From Enterococcus_D sp050529585 (GTDB taxonomy: Bacteria > Bacillota > Bacilli > Lactobacillales > Enterococcaceae), in contig NZ_CP172882.1 in assembly GCF_050529585.1 (NCBI RefSeq), positions 2,418,001-2,482,000 of the forward strand: a stretch of DNA of 64,000 nt. Direction: 5' to 3'. The notes under the pieces were generated by a model. It made no database searches. It worked only from the letters and a program-made list of their open reading frames with translations, and had not been told where the DNA came from. The translations under genes and the position numbers were made by a program. This document shows, piece after piece, positions 59,032 through 64,000 of the stretch. The stretch's first letter is position 1. Each line of letters opens with the position of its first letter.

Positions 59032-60135
59032 CTACATATACCGATTTTCCCGCAAAACGGCTTTTTTGATGGCTGCCACATCTTGTGTACCAGCCAATTG
59101 CATGACCATCTCTAACTCTTTCTTGAAGAAATCAAACACTTGTTTGACCCCTGTTTGACCACCTAAAGCCAATCCGTAGATTGCTGGTCTGCCGATTGCC
59201 ACCAAATCTGCACCAGAAGCGATCGCTTTAAAGACATGTTGTCCGCGACGCACGCCACTATCAAAAATGATGGGCACACGGCCTGCCACTGCTTCAGCAA
59301 CGATTTGCAACGAATCAAAAGACGCAGGTCCACCATCTAATTGTCGGCCGCCATGATTGGAGACCCAGATACCTTGTGCGCCTGCATCTAATGCACGCGC
59401 TACGTCCTCTTCCGATTGGACGCCTTTGACATATACGGGCAAATCCGCTTCTTTGGCAATGAAAGCCACATCTGCCGGACTTAATTTTTGTTTAGATGAA
59501 CCATAGACGGCATCCATTGTTTGACCAACCCCCGCTTGATACGCTTGGACGATCGGCATCGCCAAAGGAAAGGTAAACCCATTCCGACGGTCAGTTTCAC
59601 GGTTGCCTCCGACAGTAGCATCGGCAGTCAACACGATGGCTTGTGCGCCGTTTCGCTTGGCCATTGCCAAAATATCTCGATTGATGCCATCATCTTTACT
59701 CATATAAAACTGGAACCATTGCGGTGCTTTCTCGCCGCCTGCTGCGCGAATCTCCTCTAATGTACAAGAAGCATAAGAACTCGCTGTGAATACGGTACCA
59801 AAATCAGCCACGCCTTTGGCAGACGCCCGTTCAGCAGCAACGTTTGCTAATCCATGGGCGGCAACTGGTGCCATGATGATTGGCGCGGTTAGTTTTTCTC
59901 CATATATTTCAGTCGTTGTATCTGGCAATTCAATATCCTTTAAAACATGCGGAATAATCAATTTATGGTTAAAAGCGCGTTCATTTTCACGATAAGTAAA
60001 GATATCCCCCGCGCCGCTGCTGATATACCCATAGCCGCCTGTGGGAATCACTTTTTCAGCTTCCCGCTCTAAATCTTGCATATTGATAAAATCAATCGAT
60101 CCTTCTGCTGTACTTGCTTCATATAATTTTCCCAT
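59032..60135 (-). CDS. lox: Lactate oxidase (FMN-dependent alpha-hydroxy-acid oxidase)
   Basis: A 367-residue FMN barrel. It should oxidise L-lactate with O2 to pyruvate and H2O2. Close to Aerococcus lactate oxidase: GYGYISSGAGD with the active-site Tyr region, IIMAPVAAHGLAN, FQFYMSKD, LTADATVGGNRETDRRN and VSNHGGRQLDGG with catalytic His and Arg (about residue 260), then FDSGVRRGQHVFKAIA for FMN phosphate. A perfect cre site at its transcription start predicts repression by CcpA on rapidly used sugar. Single-gene unit. Confidence 0.92.
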   Translation of the reverse strand: MGKLYEASTAEGSIDFINMQDLEREAEKVIPTGGYGYISSGAGDIFTYRENERAFNHKLIIPHVLKDIELPDTTTEIYGEKLTAPIIMAPVAAHGLANVAAERASAKGVADFGTVFTASSYASCTLEEIRAAGGEKAPQWFQFYMSKDDGINRDILAMAKRNGAQAIVLTADATVGGNRETDRRNGFTFPLAMPIVQAYQAGVGQTMDAVYGSSKQKLSPADVAFIAKEADLPVYVKGVQSEEDVARALDAGAQGIWVSNHGGRQLDGGPASFDSLQIVAEAVAGRVPIIFDSGVRRGQHVFKAIASGADLVAIGRPAIYGLALGGQTGVKQVFDFFKKELEMVMQLAGTQDVAAIKKAVLRENRYM

Positions 60136-60156
60136 TCCAATCCCTGCTCTCCAATA

Positions 60157-60171
60157 AGATAACGTTTACAT
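60157..60171. promoter_or_regulatory. cre (CcpA) site of lactate oxidase
   Basis: The minus strand reads ATGTAAACGTTATCT, a full match to WTGNAANCGNWNNCW, overlapping the predicted +1. Confidence 0.8.
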
Positions 60172-60175
60172 TTTT

Positions 60176-60204
60176 ATCCTACTCTTCTTTGGCTTGTCGG
60201 GCAA
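60176..60204 (-). promoter_or_regulatory. Promoter of lactate oxidase
   Basis: TTGCCC, 17 bases, TAGGAT on the minus strand, with the cre site just downstream. Confidence 0.6.
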
Positions 60205-60447
60205 ATCATCCGCTCGTGAAGCGATTGAGTGAGATAACTAAATCAATCCTTTTTCCGATGATGGATATTTGCGCGGATATGAAGTGTCTGTAATTATCTG
60301 ACAGTCGAAATTTGACATCACTTTTTTTCAAAATACTTTTCATTTTTGACGTTTACTATCAGCCCATACCACAAACGACACCCTTCTACATTGTGAGACA
60401 GTCATTTTTTCAGGGGAGTGAGATTAGTATAAGATACGCAACGGTGC
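60205..60447. other. Intergenic stretch without a recognised gene
   Basis: This lies between the divergent lactate oxidase and P-type ATPase promoters. No open frame with a ribosome site, repeat or RNA gene was recognised. Confidence 0.5.
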
Positions 60448-60453
60448 TATAAT
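60448..60453 (+). promoter_or_regulatory. Extended -10 of the P-type ATPase promoter
   Basis: TGC-TATAAT on the plus strand. The -35 position is weak. The leader to the ATG is about 110 bases and can form two stems (GCTGG/CTAGC near 60499-60513; CTGCTGA/TCAGCGG near 60520-60543). Confidence 0.5.
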
Positions 60454-60570
60454 TATTTATGACAAATTGCCTTAAATAACGAGTAACAAAAAATGCTCGC
60501 TGGGCAATCTAGCAAAATCTGCTGAATAAAATAAATCAGCGGAAATCGAATAAATACATGAGGTGATACT

Positions 60571-63354
60571 ATGGACCGCAAAAAAACGATCCAAGACTTT
60601 GCCACCTTGTCGCTGGATGAGCTTTATCAAAAGACAGGCTCTTCCGCCAATGGATTAAGCCAAACTGAGGCCGACAAGCGCTTAGCAAAGTACGGCAAAA
60701 ATATGATTCAAGCAGCAAAAAAAACGTCCTTGGTGAAAACATTCTTGCAAAATTTCACTAGTCTAATGGCCTTATTGCTCTGGGTAGCTGGGTTCATTGC
60801 TTTTTTTGCAGATATGAAAGAATTAGGTATCGCCATTTGGTTGGTCAATGTTATCAACGGTGCCTTTAGCTTTTGGCAACAATACCGAGCCACCCAAGCA
60901 ACTGATGCGCTGCAAAAAATGCTGCCTAGTTATACCACAGTCATTCGAGATGGACAAACGGTCAACCTTTTAGTCGAAGAACTCGTTCCAGGAGATGTCG
61001 TCAAACTGAAAAGCGGCGATAATATTCCAGCTGATGGTCGGTTATTGATCGCTGATCGTGTCGAGGTCAATCAGTCAGCATTAACAGGCGAATCCACCAC
61101 CGTCAACAAAACTGCTGCAGCCATGACGCCAGCAGCCGTTAAAGCGGCCGGACGTTTTTCAGAAGATAACCTTGTATATGAGGGAACGGCAATGGTGGCT
61201 GGTAGTGGTGAAATGCTAGTAGTTGCCACCGGGATGGATACAGAATTTGGGCAGATTGCTTCTTTGACTACTTCTGTTACCGAAACAAAAAGTCCTTTGC
61301 AAAAAGAATTAGACGTACTAACGCGGCAATTGTCCATTATCGCTATCTTGATCGGTACGATTTTCTTTGTCGCCGCGGTTTTTTTCGTTGACTATCCGCC
61401 GGTGAAGTCGTTTATTTTTGCCTTGGGAATGGTCGTTGCGTTCATCCCTGAAGGTTTACTGCCGACAGTGACGCTTTCATTGGCATTGGCTGTTGAAAAA
61501 ATGGCAGCAAAAAATGCACTGGTGAAGCATCTAAATAGTGTGGAAACATTGGGTGAAACCTCTGTGATCTGTTCTGATAAAACCGGAACACTAACCAAAA
61601 ACGAAATGACCGTAGAACAAGTCTGGCTCCCCGGTGGAAATGACTATGCCGTTTCTGGGATTGGTTATGAACCAAACGGCATCGTGACAAAAAATGGCCA
61701 CCGAATCAATCTAACGGAAGAAGCTGATTTGTTGGAACTGATTCGGATCGCTACGTTAAACAACAATTCAGCGATCGAACAAAAAAACAGTAAGTACCAA
61801 CTAGTCGGCTCACCAGATGAAGGTTCTCTGCTGATTTTAGCGGAAAAAGCTGATTATGATTATCCAGATGAAGTCAAAAAGTATCAAAAAATCAGTGAAA
61901 TTCCTTTTGACTCTCAACGAAAACGCATGACAACGATTCGCAAGCATGCGTCGGAACTTCTAGTGTTGACTAAAGGCGGCATCAATGAAGTTCTCTCCTG
62001 CTGCACTCATTACTTGAAGAATGGTGAGGCACGCCCCTTAACAGACGAGATCAAACAAAAGATTTTGGCAAAAAATGATGATTTGGCCAAAGAAGGTCTG
62101 CGCACATTGGCGTTTGCTTTTGCGCGACTAACAAAAGAAAAAAGCGATTATACTGTTGATAACACAGAAACAGACTTGATTTTCGTCGGTCTTACGGCCA
62201 GCCAAGATCCACCTCGGGAAAATGTGATTGAAGCAATCAAAAAATGTCATGATGCGAGCATTCGCATCATAATGGTCACTGGTGATTATGGCTTGACGGC
62301 TGAAAGCATCGCCCGCAAAATCGGTGTAGTTTCTGGTGATGATGTACGGGTGATTAATGGAGATCAACTTTCCGCCATGTCTGATGACGCGTTGAAGGAA
62401 AATTTGAAGCACCAAATCATTTTTGCTCGTGTCGCTCCGGAACAAAAGTATCGCGTAGTCGCTAATTTACAAGAAATGGGCGAAATCGTTGCGTCCACCG
62501 GTGACGGTGTCAATGATGCACCCGCCTTGAAAAAAGCAGATATCGGCGTTGCAATGGGCGTTACCGGGACAGATGTTGCCAAAGAAGCAGCCGATATGAT
62601 CTTGACAGATGACAATTTCACTTCTATCGTCAATGCGATCGAGGAAGGTCGTACTGTTTATAACAATATCCGCAAGTTCTTGCTGTATATCCTTAACAGC
62701 AATATGCCAGAAGCAATTCCTTCTGTTTTGTTTCTCTTTTCCCGTGGAGCAATTCCACTGCCATTAACAGTCATGCAGATTTTGTCCATCGATTTGGGCA
62801 CCGATATGCTGCCAGCACTTAGCTTAGCCTCAGAACAAACCGAAGCAGGTACGATGAAAAAACCGCCACGAAAACGTTCGGAACATCTGTTGACACGTAG
62901 TTTAATTTTCAAAGCCTTTGCTTGGTATGGTGCCATGGCTTCTATCGTTTCGATTGGTGCTTATTTCTTCGTCAATCACACCCATGGCTGGCCAAATGCT
63001 CCATTAGCCGACAGCGGCAATGTTTACGTAATGGCTACTACGATGACACTTTCGGCCATTGTCTTTGCACAAATTGCAGCAGTCTTTAATTGTCGAACAG
63101 ACAGTCAATCACTCTTTTCTATTGGCTTTTTCAGTAATAAGCGCGTATTGGGTGGTATTGCTTTTGAAATTATATTGATTGCTTGTTTGATGTATCTCCC
63201 ATTTCTTCAAGGGATTTTCAACACTACTGGGATTCAGTTACGGGACTGGTTATTTTTGATCTGCATTCCACTTCCTATTATTTTGATTGAAGAAGTGCGG
63301 AAATACTTCGTTCGAAAGAAAGCAATGAATGCAGAGCTGAAAAAAGACATGTGA
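60571..63354 (+). CDS. Cation P-type ATPase, type II (Na,K-ATPase-like motifs)
   Basis: A 927-residue P2-type ATPase with ten helices. TGES (172-175), phosphorylated Asp336 (CSDKTGTLT), nucleotide motifs KGGINEVL and GDGVNDAPALK. Membrane motifs are nearer to Na,K-ATPase than to Ca-ATPase: Glu294 in IPEGLLPTVT, Glu714 in LNSNMPEAIP, Asp741 and Asp745 in IDLGTDMLPALSLASEQ, at the K/Na ligand positions. The N-terminus has the standard cation_ATPase_N domain. Na+, K+ or Ca2+ transport are all possible. ATG with GAGGTG upstream; monocistronic. Confidence 0.92.
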   Translation: MDRKKTIQDFATLSLDELYQKTGSSANGLSQTEADKRLAKYGKNMIQAAKKTSLVKTFLQNFTSLMALLLWVAGFIAFFADMKELGIAIWLVNVINGAFSFWQQYRATQATDALQKMLPSYTTVIRDGQTVNLLVEELVPGDVVKLKSGDNIPADGRLLIADRVEVNQSALTGESTTVNKTAAAMTPAAVKAAGRFSEDNLVYEGTAMVAGSGEMLVVATGMDTEFGQIASLTTSVTETKSPLQKELDVLTRQLSIIAILIGTIFFVAAVFFVDYPPVKSFIFALGMVVAFIPEGLLPTVTLSLALAVEKMAAKNALVKHLNSVETLGETSVICSDKTGTLTKNEMTVEQVWLPGGNDYAVSGIGYEPNGIVTKNGHRINLTEEADLLELIRIATLNNNSAIEQKNSKYQLVGSPDEGSLLILAEKADYDYPDEVKKYQKISEIPFDSQRKRMTTIRKHASELLVLTKGGINEVLSCCTHYLKNGEARPLTDEIKQKILAKNDDLAKEGLRTLAFAFARLTKEKSDYTVDNTETDLIFVGLTASQDPPRENVIEAIKKCHDASIRIIMVTGDYGLTAESIARKIGVVSGDDVRVINGDQLSAMSDDALKENLKHQIIFARVAPEQKYRVVANLQEMGEIVASTGDGVNDAPALKKADIGVAMGVTGTDVAKEAADMILTDDNFTSIVNAIEEGRTVYNNIRKFLLYILNSNMPEAIPSVLFLFSRGAIPLPLTVMQILSIDLGTDMLPALSLASEQTEAGTMKKPPRKRSEHLLTRSLIFKAFAWYGAMASIVSIGAYFFVNHTHGWPNAPLADSGNVYVMATTMTLSAIVFAQIAAVFNCRTDSQSLFSIGFFSNKRVLGGIAFEIILIACLMYLPFLQGIFNTTGIQLRDWLFLICIPLPIILIEEVRKYFVRKKAMNAELKKDM

Positions 63355-63414
63355 TATACATTGAACCGTTATGCCTTCAATCATCCCCCTTTTTGAGGGG
63401 GGGTGATCCTAACT

Positions 63415-63463
63415 AAAAAACCGCATGAAATGACGAAAAATCGTTTATTTCATGCGGTTTTTT
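63415..63463. terminator. Bidirectional terminator after the ATPase gene
   Basis: AAAAAACCGCATGAAAT/ATTTCATGCGGTTTTTT around a short inner stem. It serves the ATPase (+) and GNAT (-) genes. Confidence 0.9.
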
Positions 63464-63485
63464 AAGATTTATGTTACAGTCCCTG

Positions 63486-63920
63486 CTATCCAATAAACTT
63501 GATGAACCTTTTTTGATCTTTGTCCATCCGATACCCCATATGATGATAAAACTGATGTGCTGCTGTACGGCTGGCACCCGAATTCAAGCGAATCCCTTGA
63601 ATGCCTCGCTTTGCTGCTTCCGTTTCGAGGCCAGTCAACAATGTCTTGCCGATCCCACGCTTTTCATAGTCTTTTGATACCACTAAAGCCAATACATTGA
63701 CCATTGTAGGTGCATATAATGTTTCGTATAATTCACCATGAACATAACCCACTACACCTGCTTCAGACTCTTGATAAACAAGTAAAAGATGGTGCTTGGT
63801 ATCTGATAAAATTTCTGCCAATTTTTCATCGACAGATGGCAATGGAAAGTCATAACCTAAATCATGTGCATTTAACTGTTGAATGGCAGCGGCATCGGCT
63901 TGAATCATTGGTCTTAACAT
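63486..63920 (-). CDS. GNAT family N-acetyltransferase
   Basis: A 144-residue GNAT. LALVVSKDYEKRGIGKTLL carries the acetyl-CoA loop (R-G-I-G), followed by GIRLNSGASRTAAHQFYHHMGY, the common aminoglycoside/small-amine subgroup pattern. GAGAGGAAACC precedes the ATG. Convergent with the ATPase gene. Substrate unknown. Confidence 0.87.
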   Translation of the reverse strand: MLRPMIQADAAAIQQLNAHDLGYDFPLPSVDEKLAEILSDTKHHLLLVYQESEAGVVGYVHGELYETLYAPTMVNVLALVVSKDYEKRGIGKTLLTGLETEAAKRGIQGIRLNSGASRTAAHQFYHHMGYRMDKDQKRFIKFIG

Positions 63921-64000
63921 TTGGTTTCCTCTCTTCTTTTTTGAATGATAGACATTCTTTTGGTTACGTATCTTGTCAAATAAAAAAGGGTGGACACTGT

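Noticed and set aside
60454..60570. yybP-ykoY (Mn2+) riboswitch before the P-type ATPase
   Set aside because: The leader is short and lacks the conserved loop sequences of that class as I know them; kept only as a structured-leader finding.

Overview
The window looks like a chromosomal segment of a low-GC Firmicute of the genus Enterococcus. The support is the gene order secG-est-rnr, the glycolytic block cggR-gap-pgk-tpiA-eno beside rpoN, the block rpoE-(DUF1934)-lipL-HD dNTPase, and mutS2-cvpA-zapA facing rnhC. A complete menaquinone operon and a lactate oxidase argue for a species able to respire, closer to E. faecalis, E. gallinarum or E. casseliflavus than to E. faecium. The species cannot be fixed from sequence reading alone. 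No prophage, insertion sequence, CRISPR array or rRNA operon was seen.

Layout. 1-2.8 kb: end of a secretion and RNA-processing cluster (secG, carboxylesterase, start of rnr), then a two-gene unit of a membrane-anchored alpha/beta hydrolase and a small acetyltransferase. 3-8.9 kb: the central glycolytic operon with a recognisable CggR operator, a hairpin terminator between gap and pgk, and a separate promoter for eno. 9-11.7 kb: sigma-54 (rpoN), a lone tRNA-Arg, RNA polymerase delta (rpoE) and a DUF1934 protein. 11.9-14.9 kb (+ strand): lipL, dNTPase, Cof-type phosphatase. 14.9-15.4 kb: a gene-free region with a nearly perfect 86-bp tandem repeat. 15.4-20.4 kb: Nudix hydrolase, glyoxalase, class I amidotransferase-like hydrolase, and a PadR-DUF2812-ABC exporter operon with an operator over its promoter. 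20.5-27.9 kb: a secreted GW-module L,D-transpeptidase, trxA, mutS2, cvpA, zapA, and rnhC facing them. 28-31.7 kb: the OpuA glycine-betaine transporter and its c-di-AMP-type regulator BusR with a bipartite operator. 31.8-35.3 kb: a SerA-like dehydrogenase, a hexapeptide acyltransferase and an orphan adenylate-forming enzyme. 35.4-43.2 kb: menB-E-F-D-H-C with a divergent menI-type thioesterase. 43.2-46 kb: a GH25 muramidase without a leader, two small DUF genes and an AI-2E family permease. 46.1-52.3 kb: a beta-glucoside PTS operon (IIA, IIB, IIC, GH1) behind a textbook -24/-12 promoter, with its LevR/CelR-type activator. 52.5-64 kb: GyrI-like protein, amidase plus amino-acid ABC components, DUF368 lipid-carrier transporter, GT32 glycosyltransferase, lactate oxidase with a cre site, a P-type ATPase with Na,K-ATPase-like motifs, and a GNAT enzyme at the edge.

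How the parts connect. Several regulatory circuits lie wholly inside the window: CggR and its operator; RpoN, its enhancer-binding activator and the -24/-12 promoter, with a cre site tying the activator to CcpA; BusR and its paired operator over the opuA promoter; PadR and its own operator. Lactate oxidase (with a cre site at its start of transcription) and the menaquinone operon belong to aerobic metabolism. OpuA/BusR and the P-type ATPase belong to osmotic and cation homeostasis.

The least explained items are the 86-bp array, an alpha/beta hydrolase whose nucleophile Ser is Gly, a GH1 enzyme whose acid/base Glu is Gln, and the orphan adenylate-forming enzyme with altered core motifs.
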